Of a stretch of 64,000 bases of DNA, positions 40,928 through 48,596 are shown piece after piece. The first letter of the stretch is position 1, and each line of letters starts with the position of its first letter. The stretch spans positions 124,001 to 188,000 of the forward strand of contig NZ_JAIXTC010000019.1 of assembly GCF_027484365.1 (NCBI RefSeq), written 5' to 3'. Under the pieces are notes generated by a model. The model was not told the DNA's origin. It did no database searches and saw only the letters and a list, made by a program, of their open reading frames with translations. Source of the DNA: Brevundimonas sp. (lineage in GTDB: Bacteria; Pseudomonadota; Alphaproteobacteria; Caulobacterales; Caulobacteraceae). A program made the translations under genes and the position numbers.

Positions 40928-41452
40928 ATGATCACAGTATTTCCGGCGCGTCGCGGCCCTGGCCGCCTCCAGGCGACGGCTCTCGCGCTTGCCGCCGTGA
41001 TCGCCGCCATCGACCAGGGCGCCAAGGCGCTGGCGCGCGCCCGGCTCGAGACCGCGGTGGACCTCACACCCTTTCTGGCGCTGCGGCTGGGGTTCAATCC
41101 GGGCGTCACCTTCGGCCTTTTCGCCGACTCCGGCGCCGCCGGACGCTGGGCGTTGAGCGGCCTGACCCTGCTGATCATCGGCGCGCTGCTCGTGTGGATC
41201 TGGCGGACCCGCAGCCCTCTGACCGCAGCGGCCGCGGGCCTTCTCGTCGGCGGAGCCTCGGGAAACCTGCTCGACCGCCTCCGGTTCGGCGCGGTGACCG
41301 ACTTTATCGATCTGCATTGGGGCGACGCCCACTGGCCCACCTTCAACCTGGCCGATGCGGCCATCGTTTGCGGCGTCGGGCTGCTTCTGCTGGCCGCCCG
41401 AGGCGTGAACGGCCCCGCCTCGTCACCGATCCTGGAACGGAGCGCGCAATGA
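40928..41452 (+). CDS. lspA: Signal peptidase II (LspA), ICE-borne copy
   Basis: The 174-residue four-helix membrane aspartyl protease cleaves prolipoprotein signal peptides. Conserved regions: AIDQGAKALARARL, GFNPGVTFGLFADSG, GGASGNLLDRL with the first catalytic Asp near VTDFIDLH, and FNLADAAIVCG with the second. A very strong ribosome binding site (AGGAGG) precedes the ATG. Extra lspA copies are typical of Pb/Cd resistance clusters (pbrC and the pbrBC fusion), so it belongs to the resistance set rather than being the housekeeping gene. Its stop overlaps the MAPEG start. Confidence 0.93.
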   Translation: MITVFPARRGPGRLQATALALAAVIAAIDQGAKALARARLETAVDLTPFLALRLGFNPGVTFGLFADSGAAGRWALSGLTLLIIGALLVWIWRTRSPLTAAAAGLLVGGASGNLLDRLRFGAVTDFIDLHWGDAHWPTFNLADAAIVCGVGLLLLAARGVNGPASSPILERSAQ

Positions 41453-41991
41453 CGCCTTCCGCCGAACAGAAGGCCATCCGCGTCCGGTCGGCGCTCGCCG
41501 TCGGCCTGACCGCCGCCGCTGTGGCGCTGGCCTGGCTGTGGCTTCCGCCGTCGCTGCTGGGCGCCTCGGCGGACATGGCGACCGCCGATCGGCTCGCCTA
41601 CGCCCTGAAGGCGGACCTGCCGGTGTTTCTGTGGCTCGGGGGCTGCCTCAGGACCGTCGCCAGCATTCGCTACCGGTCGGACGCCGACCGGCCCGGCGCG
41701 GCCTATGGCCCACCCAGCGCCCGGCTCGCCGTGCCGGCCGCCGTGCTTCAGAACTCCCTTGAACAGACCCTGCTCGCGGTCGGCGCCCACCTGATCCTGG
41801 CCACCGTCTTGCCGGGCGAGGAAATGATCCTCGTGCCGGTTCTGGTCGCCCTCTATCTGGTCGGCCGGGTGCTGTTCGCGGCTGGCTACGCCAGGGGCGC
41901 CGCCGCGCGCGCCTTCGGCATGGCGCTCACCGGCGCCTCCACGATCGGCGCCTTCGGCATCACCCTGGTCCTGCTGGCGCTTGGCCGATGA
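41449..41991 (+). CDS. MAPEG-family membrane protein
   Basis: The 180-residue protein has four hydrophobic helices. MAPEG-like segments are RSALAVGLTAAAVALAWLWL, PAAVLQNSLEQTLLAVGAHL (the N-x-x-E-x region) and VPVLVALYLVGRVLFAAGY. MAPEG proteins are membrane glutathione/eicosanoid-type enzymes; what this one does in metal resistance is unknown. ATG 41449 overlaps the lspA stop (ATGA). A second, unrelated MAPEG gene lies in the chromosomal guaB operon (50020). Confidence 0.82.
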   Translation: MTPSAEQKAIRVRSALAVGLTAAAVALAWLWLPPSLLGASADMATADRLAYALKADLPVFLWLGGCLRTVASIRYRSDADRPGAAYGPPSARLAVPAAVLQNSLEQTLLAVGAHLILATVLPGEEMILVPVLVALYLVGRVLFAAGYARGAAARAFGMALTGASTIGAFGITLVLLALGR

Positions 41992-42058
41992 TCCGTTCGA
42001 AGACGGTCCACCCGCCTTTCGGCTTCTGTTTATTCGGCTTCCGACCCATGGTGGCGCG

Positions 42059-42493
42059 ATGACCCTGCCCTCTCCTGCGTCATCAGGGCTGCGCCCGATC
42101 GGCAAGCTCGCCGCCGCCACCGGCGTCAAGATACCGACCATCCGGTTCTACGAGCAGATCGGGCTGCTGCCCGCGCCGCCGCGCACCGCCAGCGATCGAC
42201 GCCTGTACGACGACGAGGCGGAGCGCCGCCTGTCGTTCATCCGCCATGCGCGTCAACTGGGCTTCGATCTGGACTCGATCCGCTCCCTGCTGGATCTGTC
42301 CGATCACCCCGACCGGCCCTGCGCGGAGGCCAACGTCATCGCCGAGCGTCACCTCGCGGAGGTGAAGCAGAAGATCGCCCAGCTCAAGGCTCTCCAGCGC
42401 GAGCTTTCCCGGATGACGGCGGAATGCGCCGGCGGCCGGGTCTCCGCCTGCAAGGTGATTGAAGCCCTGCACGATCACGCGGCGACGCTTTAA
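42059..42493 (+). CDS. MerR-family metal-responsive regulator (PbrR/CadR/ZntR-like)
   Basis: The 144-residue protein has a MerR HTH (IGKLAAATGVKIPTIRFYEQ, then GLLPAPPRTASDRRLY) and a dimerisation helix (AEVKQKIAQLKALQRELSRM). Metal-binding cysteines are at PCAEANV near residue 80 and CAGGRVSACKV near the end. The spacing fits the Pb/Cd/Zn group. It should bind the dyads at 40881-40897 and 40800-40818 and unwind those promoters when metal is bound. ATG 42059 is preferred; the frame is open to 41981 but overlaps the MAPEG end. Confidence 0.88.
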   Translation: MTLPSPASSGLRPIGKLAAATGVKIPTIRFYEQIGLLPAPPRTASDRRLYDDEAERRLSFIRHARQLGFDLDSIRSLLDLSDHPDRPCAEANVIAERHLAEVKQKIAQLKALQRELSRMTAECAGGRVSACKVIEALHDHAATL

Positions 42494-42507
42494 GCGCGAC
42501 AGTCTCT

Positions 42508-42531
42508 CGGCTCGAATGCTAATGCGAGCCG
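42508..42531. promoter_or_regulatory. Inverted repeat before the FTR1-like gene
   Basis: CGGCTCG (42508-42514) and CGAGCCG (42525-42531) flank AATGCTAATG. It lies 18 bp before the start codon of the permease. It may be a regulator site, a leader hairpin or an attenuator; the sequence does not decide. Confidence 0.4.
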
Positions 42532-42549
42532 CTCACAACTAGGTTCCCC

Positions 42550-44481
42550 ATGCGTCCTCTGCTCCGTCTGCTCGCCCTGGTGTTCACCCTTGGGCTGGCC
42601 GCGCCCGCCCTCGCCCAGGCTCCGTCCGCCGCCGAGGCGCAGGTCGCCTGGCGACTGCTCGACTATGTGGCGGTCGACTACGCCGGCGCGGTGGCGAACG
42701 GCGAGGTGATCAATCCGGCCGAGTACGGCGAGATGGTTGAGTTCGGCAGCCAGATCCGAACGCGGCTGGACGCTCTGCCCTCCCATCCGGCCAAGGCGGG
42801 TCTGGTGCGCGACGCGGTCGCCCTGCAGGCGGCCATTCGAGACAAGGCCGACCCGCGCGTCGTGGGCGACCAGGCGAAGGCTCTCGCCGGCGCGGTGCTG
42901 ACGGCCTATCCGAGCCCGCTCGCGCCGTCCTTCCCGCCCGATCTGGCCAGGGGTGCGGCGCTCTACGCCGAGCAGTGCTCGGTCTGCCATGGCGCGACGG
43001 GACGCGCCGACGGCGCCGGCGCCGAAGGGCTCGATCCGCCTCCTATCGCGTTCGCGGACGTGGAGCGCGCCCGTCAGCGCAGCGTGTTCGGTCTCTATCA
43101 GGTGATCGACCAGGGCCTCGACGGCACGGCGATGGCCAGCTTCGCACACCTGCCGGCCGAGGATCGCTGGGCCCTGGCCTTCTATGTGGGCCGTTTCGCT
43201 TTCACCGACGCCGAGGCCGCCGAAGGCCAGCGCCTTTGGGAGAGCGACCCGGCGATCCGCGCCGCCTATCCCGATCTGGCCGCCGTCACCCAGGCCACGC
43301 CGGCGGACCTGGCGAGGCGCATCGGCGAGACCAAGGCGCGCGCGGTCACGGCCTATCTGCGTCGCCATCCAGAGGCGGCGAGCCGTCCTCAGGGCTCGAC
43401 CCTGACCCTGGCCCGGACGCGTCTGGCCGAAAGCGAGGCCGCCTATCGCCGGGGCGACCGCAAGGCCGCCACGGACCTGGCCCTGTCGGCCTATCTCGAT
43501 GGTTTCGAACCCGTGGAGCCTGCGCTCGGCGCTCGCGACGGCGCCCTCCTGCGTCGGGTCGAGACGGCCATGACCGAGCTTCGCGCCTCGATCAGCAAGG
43601 GCGCGCCGGCCGAAGAGGTGGCGGATCGGGTCGCCCGTCTGAACGCTCTGCTGGACACCGCCGAGCGCGCGCTCGCGCCCCAGGAGGCGGACAATCTCGC
43701 CAGCTTCCTCGGCGCCTTCACCATCCTGCTTCGCGAAGGGCTGGAGGCCTTGCTCATCGTAGTGGCGATGATCGCCTTCCTTCGGAAGGCCGAACGGCCC
43801 GAGGTGCTGCGCTACGTCCACGGCGGATGGGTGGCGGCTCTGGTCGCCGGCGGCGCCACCTGGGCGGCCGCGACATTCTTCATCTCCATCAGCGGCGCCA
43901 GCCGGGAGCTCACCGAAGGGTTCGGGTCGCTTCTGGCGGCGGTCGTGCTCGTCTCCGTCGGTATCTGGATGCACGGCAAGTCGCACGCCGACGCTTGGCA
44001 GACCTATATCCGCGACAAGCTCTCTGCGGCGCTCTCGAAGCGGTCGGCCTGGTTCCTGTTCCTGCTGGCCTTTGTCGTGGTCTACCGCGAGGTGTTCGAG
44101 ACCATCCTGTTCTATGCCGCGATCTGGAGCCAGGGCGGCCATCTCGGCATGCTGGCCGGCGCGCTTACCGCGGTGGCGATCTTGGCCGTCGTGGCCTGGG
44201 CGCTGTTGGCCTACAGCAAACGCCTGCCGATCGGCCGGTTCTTCTCGCTGAGCTCGATCCTGATGGCCGTCCTGTCGGTCATCCTCGTCGGCAAGGGCGT
44301 GGCGGCGCTGCAGGAGGCGGGCTGGCTCGACGTTCATCCGCTCGCCTGGGTCCCCCGCATCGAAATCCTCGGCCTCTACCCCACGGTCGAGGGCGTCGGG
44401 GTCCAACTTCTGACCATCGCCATCCTCGTGGTCGGCTTCGCCCGGACCTCGGCGCCGAAAGCGGTCGGTCCGGCTCATTGA
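42550..44481 (+). CDS. Cytochrome c-FTR1 family permease (PbrT-like)
   Basis: The 643-residue fusion has a signal peptide (LLALVFTLGLAAPALA) and a periplasmic cytochrome c-like region with one heme site, QCSVCHGATG at about 142-151. A C-terminal FTR1 permease domain carries two R-E-x-x-E motifs: LLREGLEALLIVV near 394 and YREVFETILF near 512, each in a membrane helix. Such permeases take up Fe or, as PbrT of Cupriavidus, Pb(II). Its position after a MerR regulator and lspA supports the pbr comparison. Uptake of the very metal being resisted is a known oddity of the pbr cluster. Confidence 0.88.
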   Translation: MRPLLRLLALVFTLGLAAPALAQAPSAAEAQVAWRLLDYVAVDYAGAVANGEVINPAEYGEMVEFGSQIRTRLDALPSHPAKAGLVRDAVALQAAIRDKADPRVVGDQAKALAGAVLTAYPSPLAPSFPPDLARGAALYAEQCSVCHGATGRADGAGAEGLDPPPIAFADVERARQRSVFGLYQVIDQGLDGTAMASFAHLPAEDRWALAFYVGRFAFTDAEAAEGQRLWESDPAIRAAYPDLAAVTQATPADLARRIGETKARAVTAYLRRHPEAASRPQGSTLTLARTRLAESEAAYRRGDRKAATDLALSAYLDGFEPVEPALGARDGALLRRVETAMTELRASISKGAPAEEVADRVARLNALLDTAERALAPQEADNLASFLGAFTILLREGLEALLIVVAMIAFLRKAERPEVLRYVHGGWVAALVAGGATWAAATFFISISGASRELTEGFGSLLAAVVLVSVGIWMHGKSHADAWQTYIRDKLSAALSKRSAWFLFLLAFVVVYREVFETILFYAAIWSQGGHLGMLAGALTAVAILAVVAWALLAYSKRLPIGRFFSLSSILMAVLSVILVGKGVAALQEAGWLDVHPLAWVPRIEILGLYPTVEGVGVQLLTIAILVVGFARTSAPKAVGPAH

Positions 44482-44587
44482 GGCGGTCCAGTGGCCGTTC
44501 GCGGCCGTAAGCTAACGGTGGAGAGGTTGGCGGTAGGCGTGCCGCGGTCTTTCGAGTTCGATTCCCACGACAATGTGGAGATCTTCG

Positions 44588-44878
44588 ATGGCCCAGGCCG
44601 ACCCGCCGCTGAGGCGCACGATCAAGAAGCCCCAGTTGCGCCAGATGGTGCCGCTGGCCGACAGCACGATCTGGGAGATGGAGCAGCGCGGCCAGTTCCC
44701 GAGGCGGTTCCTGCTGACGCCGCGCTGCGTCGTCTGGGACCTTGCCGAGGTCGAGGCCTGGCTGGCCCTTCGCCGGGCCAAGCCCATCCGCAGGGCCCCG
44801 CCGCCCGATGTGCGCAAGCGGGTCACCCGCCCGGTCAGAGTCGCGGATCGAACCGAGGACCGGCCGTTTCCGGGATGA
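44588..44878 (+). CDS. AlpA-family excisionase/regulator
   Basis: The 96-residue protein has an AlpA-type MerR-like HTH: MVPLADSTIWEMEQRGQFPR, then RRFLLTPRCVVWDLAEVEAW. AlpA-like proteins act as excisionases or activators of integrase genes in P4-type elements. ATG 44588 has GGAG upstream; an ATG at 44573 is also in frame. It is convergent with the integrase gene and the two overlap by 44 bases at their 3' ends. The pairing suggests joint control of excision. Confidence 0.85.
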   Translation: MAQADPPLRRTIKKPQLRQMVPLADSTIWEMEQRGQFPRRFLLTPRCVVWDLAEVEAWLALRRAKPIRRAPPPDVRKRVTRPVRVADRTEDRPFPG

Positions 44879-46088
44879 CGAGCACGGGGGTGAACGCCCG
44901 CCCGGCCTCCCAGGCGTCCACGGCGTTTGACCACTCCTGGGCCATGTGACGACGCTGCGCCTCAAACTCGGCCTTGTTGTAGACGCCGCGAGACGACCGC
45001 TCCTCGTGGGCGAGGCATTTCTCGATCCAGTCCGAGTTGAACCCCATCTCGTGCAGAAGCGTCGAGGCGGTCCGCCGCAGGTCGTGGACCGTGAAGGGCT
45101 CTAGGGGCAGCTCCCGCTCGCGCGCTCGCTCGGCGATCGCCGAGGTCACCCGGTTGAAGGTCGCCCGCGACATCGGCGCATCGGCGTCATAGCGGGACGG
45201 CAGGATGTAGCGCGAGTTCCCGGCGCAGGTCTTCAGCGCGATCAGGATGTCGAGCATCTGGGTCGAGAGGTAGACGTTGTGCGGCCTCGACCGCTTCATC
45301 CGCTCCTTCGGGATCGACCAGACGGCGTTGGCGAAATCCACCTCATCCCAGACCCCGTCCTGGAGCTCGCTCTTCCGGACCATGCTCAGCAGGACGAACT
45401 TCAGGCCCAGACGGATCGTCGGAAGGGTGGCCACCTCCCCCAACAGGTTCAGCGCGATGCGGATCTCCGTCGGCGACAGCGACCGGTCCCTGGGCCGGAA
45501 GGTGGCGATGGAGGCCGGCCCGACCCCGTCCGCGGGGTTGTCGATCTTCTCCCCGTGCAGGATGGCGTAGGCGTAGATCTGTTTGACGATGTCGCGGACG
45601 TGGACGGCCGTCGCCGGCGCGCCCCGCTCGACGATCGTCTTGCAGTGGGCGCGAAGGTCGTTGGGCGTGATCTCGTTCAGCAGCCGGTTGCGCCATTGCG
45701 GCAGGATTTCCCGGGTGAAGATGGACCGCCGCATGTTGCGGGTGCTGTCCGCCATGGGCGCATGGTCCATCCAGCGCTGGGCCACATGCTCGAAGCTCCG
45801 GGCCTGTTGCAGGCGGCGCTTGGCCCGTTGCTTCTCCAGGGCGGGCGAGACGCCTTCCGCGATCATCCGCTTGGCGTCGATGACCTTCTCTCGGGCCTTG
45901 GCGAGCGACAGGCCGGCCGGTCCGTAGGAGCCCAGCGTCACGGATTCCCGCCGCCCGTTGAAGCGGTAGTCGTACTTGAATGCGATGCCGCCCTTGGGCG
46001 AGATCAGCAGGTACAGACCGTCCCTGTCGGTCATTTTGTAAGACTTTGATTTCGGGCGAATATTCCGCAATGCGGCGTCGGTAAGCAT
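44835..46088 (-). CDS. int: P4-type tyrosine recombinase integrase
   Basis: The 417-residue protein has the N-terminal DUF4102 arm-binding domain (YKMTDRDGLYLLISPKGG, ESVTLGSYGPAGLSLAKARE), a core-binding domain (RSIFTREILPQWRNRLLNEI) and a catalytic domain. HDLRRTASTLLHEMGFNSDW carries the HxxR pair near 332, and SRGVYNKAEF carries the nucleophile Tyr near 368. The frame continues upstream to 46172, but that stretch contains a repeat resembling an arm site (46103-46116), so ATG 46088 is preferred. It integrates the ICE at the 3' end of guaA. Confidence 0.92.
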   Translation of the reverse strand: MLTDAALRNIRPKSKSYKMTDRDGLYLLISPKGGIAFKYDYRFNGRRESVTLGSYGPAGLSLAKAREKVIDAKRMIAEGVSPALEKQRAKRRLQQARSFEHVAQRWMDHAPMADSTRNMRRSIFTREILPQWRNRLLNEITPNDLRAHCKTIVERGAPATAVHVRDIVKQIYAYAILHGEKIDNPADGVGPASIATFRPRDRSLSPTEIRIALNLLGEVATLPTIRLGLKFVLLSMVRKSELQDGVWDEVDFANAVWSIPKERMKRSRPHNVYLSTQMLDILIALKTCAGNSRYILPSRYDADAPMSRATFNRVTSAIAERARERELPLEPFTVHDLRRTASTLLHEMGFNSDWIEKCLAHEERSSRGVYNKAEFEAQRRHMAQEWSNAVDAWEAGRAFTPVLVIPETAGPRFDPRL

Positions 46089-46102
46089 GCCGTTTTGACT
46101 CC

Positions 46103-46255
46103 AAAAGACCGTCAGGCGCTTTCGAGGTCTTTCGGGATCATTTTCCTGAACCAAATCCATTGCTTGGCTCAAAAAAAGACCGTCAGGACCCTCTCGGCCC
46201 TCTGACGGTATGGAGCGGAGTCCCGGCGGGCAATGGCTGCGGGACCGTCAGAGGG
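46103..46255. other. Repeated ACCGTCAG sites at the integrase/guaA junction (att arm-site candidates)
   Basis: ACCGTCAG occurs at 46108-46115, 46179-46186 and 46244-46251, and inverted at 46202-46209. The first two share a longer 14-bp word, AAAAGACCGTCAGG (46103-46116, 46174-46187). The last two share a 12-bp inverted word, ACCGTCAGAGGG. Clusters like this next to an integrase start are typical of arm-type sites for Int or Xis. The att core, probably in the last bases of guaA or just after 46377, cannot be fixed because the other end is outside the window. Confidence 0.6.
46171..46209 (-). terminator. Hairpin with U-tract upstream of the integrase
   Basis: On the minus strand ACCGTCAG (46202-46209) pairs with CTGACGGT (46179-46186) across a 15-base loop and is followed by a seven-T tract (46171-46177 as A). 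This looks like an intrinsic terminator that would stop read-through from guaA into the integrase. The same repeats may also be arm sites. Confidence 0.5.
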
Positions 46256-46377
46256 ACCGACGCAGACGAAAGCAGCCCCTCGAAAGGTATCGAGAGGCTG
46301 CAAAAGCATTTATCTTATAAGTCAGTGTTTTAGCGCGACTTTCGGAAGCGCTCTGAAAAGATTCAGAAGGCTCTGAA

Positions 46378-47943
46378 TCATTCCCACTCGATCGTGCCGG
46401 GCGGCTTCGACGTCACGTCATAGACGACGCGGTTGACGCCGCGGACCTCGTTGACGATCCGGGTCGCGCACCTGCCCAGCACGTCCCAGGGGAATTCGAA
46501 GAAGTCGGCGGTCATGCCGTCAGTCGAGCTGACCGCGCGCAGGGCCAGGACCTTTTCGTAGGTGCGGGCGTCGCCCATGACGCCGACGGTCTTGACCGGC
46601 AGCAGGACGGCGAAGGCCTGCCAGATCTTGTCGTACAGACCGGCCTTGCGGATCTCGTCGAGATAGATGGCGTCGGCCTGTTGCAGGGTCTCGACGGCCT
46701 CGGGGGTGATCTCGCCGGGGATGCGGATGGCCAGGCCCGGTCCGGGGAACGGATGACGACCCACGAAGGCGTCGGTCAGGCCGAGCTCGCGGCCGAGGGC
46801 GCGGACCTCGTCCTTGAACAGTTCGCGCAGGGGCTCGACCAGTTTCAGCTTCATATAGTCGGGCAGGCCCCCGACATTGTGATGGCTCTTGATCACATGG
46901 GCCTTGCCGCTGGAGGACGACACGCTCTCGATCACGTCTGGATAGAGGGTGCCCTGCGCCAGGAATTCGGCACCCTCGATCTTGCCGGCCTCGCGGTCGA
47001 AGATCTCGATGAAGACGCGGCCGATGGTCTTGCGCTTGGTCTCGGGATCCGACTGGCCCGCCAGTTCGCCGAGGAATTCCTTCGACGCATCAACGTGTAT
47101 GAGCGGGATATTGTAGTGCTCGCGGAACAGGGTCGTGACCTGGGTCGCCTCGTCCTTGCGCAGCAGGCCGGTGTCCACGAAGACACAGGTCAGCTGGTCG
47201 CCAATCGCCTCGTGGATCAGGACGGCGGCGACCGAGCTGTCGACCCCGCCGGACAGGCCGCAGATCACCTTGGCCGAACCGACCTGTTCGCGGATCTGGG
47301 CGATCTTCTCGTCGCGATAGGCCGCCATGGTCCAGTCGCCCTTCAGCCCGGCGATGCCATGGGTGAAGTTCTTCAGCATCGTCGCGCCGCGCGGGGTGTG
47401 CATGACCTCGGGGTGGAACTGGACGCCGTAGAAGCGGCGGGTCTCGTCGGCGATGACGGCATAGGGGCTGCCGGCCGAGGTCGCGACGACGTCGAAGCCT
47501 TCGGGGATGGCGACGATCTTGTCGCCGTGGCTCATCCAGACGGTCTCGTCCTCACCCACCGGGGCCAGGCCGGCCAGCAGGGGCGAAGCCTTCTGGACGG
47601 TGATCTCGGCGCGGCCGAACTCACGGGTGTGGCCGCCCTCGACCTTGCCGCCCAGCTGTTCGCACAGGGTCATCTCGCCGTAGCAGATGCCCAGGACCGG
47701 CACCCCGGCCTCGAACACGGCCTGGGGCGCGCGGGGGCTGCCCTCTTCGTGGACGCTCTCGGGGCCGCCCGACAGGATGATCGCTGCCGGCTTCAGCGCC
47801 GCCAGAGCGGCCTCGGCCTTCGCATAGGGATGGATCTCACAATAGACGCTGGCCTCGCGCAGACGGCGCGCGATCAGCTGCGTCACCTGGCTGCCGAAGT
47901 CGACGATGAGGACCTTCTGGTGATCAGTCGTTGCGGCGGTCAT
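46378..47943 (-). CDS. guaA: GMP synthase (glutamine-hydrolysing)
   Basis: The 521-residue enzyme converts XMP to GMP. The N-terminal class I glutamine amidotransferase domain has the nucleophile in [11 protein letters not shown] and His-Glu in [11 protein letters not shown]. The ATP pyrophosphatase domain has [10 protein letters not shown] at about 230 and the C-terminal dimerisation domain ends KPPGTIEWE. The nucleophile loop usually reads GICYGMQ; here Met-Gln is replaced by Glu-Met, which is worth noting. The gene is complete although the ICE has used its 3' end as attachment site. It overlaps the MTAN gene by 4 bases. Confidence 0.97.
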   Translation of the reverse strand: MTAATTDHQKVLIVDFGSQVTQLIARRLREASVYCEIHPYAKAEAALAALKPAAIILSGGPESVHEEGSPRAPQAVFEAGVPVLGICYGEMTLCEQLGGKVEGGHTREFGRAEITVQKASPLLAGLAPVGEDETVWMSHGDKIVAIPEGFDVVATSAGSPYAVIADETRRFYGVQFHPEVMHTPRGATMLKNFTHGIAGLKGDWTMAAYRDEKIAQIREQVGSAKVICGLSGGVDSSVAAVLIHEAIGDQLTCVFVDTGLLRKDEATQVTTLFREHYNIPLIHVDASKEFLGELAGQSDPETKRKTIGRVFIEIFDREAGKIEGAEFLAQGTLYPDVIESVSSSSGKAHVIKSHHNVGGLPDYMKLKLVEPLRELFKDEVRALGRELGLTDAFVGRHPFPGPGLAIRIPGEITPEAVETLQQADAIYLDEIRKAGLYDKIWQAFAVLLPVKTVGVMGDARTYEKVLALRAVSSTDGMTADFFEFPWDVLGRCATRIVNEVRGVNRVVYDVTSKPPGTIEWE

Positions 47944-48596
47944 GCGGGCTCCATGGGATCGGCGGTCAGGCGTTCGAATTCGGCTTTCAGCAGGTCCAGC
48001 GCCTCGGCCAGTCCCTCGTCGATCACCGAAAGCGTGTCGGTCCAGTCGGACAGGCCGGTCAGGTCGGCCTTGCCGTCCGAAATGCCGCGCAGACCCATGA
48101 CCGGCACGCCGAACTTCGCGGCGGCGCGGACGACGGCATAGGTCTCCATATCGACCATGTCGGCATCGATGTCGTCATAGGCCTCGCCGGTGACGACGCT
48201 CGCGCCGGTCGCCAGCCGCGCATAGGGCTGGCCCGCCGGGCCGCTGGCCAGGGTCAGGCTGGCGGGCTCGTTGAGGAAGGGGGTGACGCCTTTGGGAAAG
48301 CCGATCGCCGAGGCGTCCATGTCGCGATAGGCGACCTCGTCCACCCAGTAGACGCGGGCGTGCTCGAGCTTTTGCGAGCCGGCCGAGCCGAGCGAAATCA
48401 GCACGTCCGGCAGCCGGTCCTCGGCCGCCAGTCGCGCCAGCGCCGCCGTCGTCTCCACCGCCGCCTCGACCGGGCCGACGCCGGTGACCAGCGGCCTGAT
48501 GCGCGCCCTCAGGGCCGGGCCGTACTCGGCCTGGGCCGCCATGACGCACAGCACCGTCAACGGCCCGAAGTTCGTCAGCTCGAAGGTCTCGCTCAC
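47940..48596 (-). CDS. Methylthioadenosine/S-adenosylhomocysteine nucleosidase-like protein
   Basis: The 218-residue protein belongs to the purine nucleoside phosphorylase/MTAN superfamily. [19 protein letters not shown] is the N-terminal glycine-rich loop, and [13 protein letters not shown] is the base-binding region. [20 protein letters not shown] gives the ribose-binding Met-Glu, and [11 protein letters not shown] has the catalytic Asp. It cleaves MTA/SAH to release adenine, or a related nucleoside. Its place between an rRNA methyltransferase and guaA fits SAM by-product recycling. Start and stop both overlap neighbours by 4 bases. Confidence 0.85.
   Translation of the reverse strand: MSETFELTNFGPLTVLCVMAAQAEYGPALRARIRPLVTGVGPVEAAVETTAALARLAAEDRLPDVLISLGSAGSQKLEHARVYWVDEVAYRDMDASAIGFPKGVTPFLNEPASLTLASGPAGQPYARLATGASVVTGEAYDDIDADMVDMETYAVVRAAAKFGVPVMGLRGISDGKADLTGLSDWTDTLSVIDEGLAEALDLLKAEFERLTADPMEPA

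Larger units (their letters stand above)
1..46377. mobile_element. Integrative and conjugative element inserted at guaA (left end outside window)
   Basis: A single block contains conjugation genes (VirB9, VirB10, VirB11, VirD4), MobC and a MOBP relaxase with an RP4-like nic sequence, ArdC, DUF736, a ParB-like protein, defense cargo, metal resistance cargo, an AlpA-like factor and a tyrosine integrase. The integrase start lies about 290 bp from the guaA stop codon, and guaA 3' ends are a known target of P4-type integrases. To the right the gene content becomes housekeeping at once. The left boundary and the second att copy are not in the window, so the core duplication cannot be shown. The element class (ICE) is inferred from having both transfer and integration genes. 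Confidence 0.85.

Noticed and set aside
46089..46172. N-terminal extension of the integrase to 46172
   Set aside because: It would translate through the ACCGTCAG repeat at 46103-46116; homologous integrases start at the MLTD segment.
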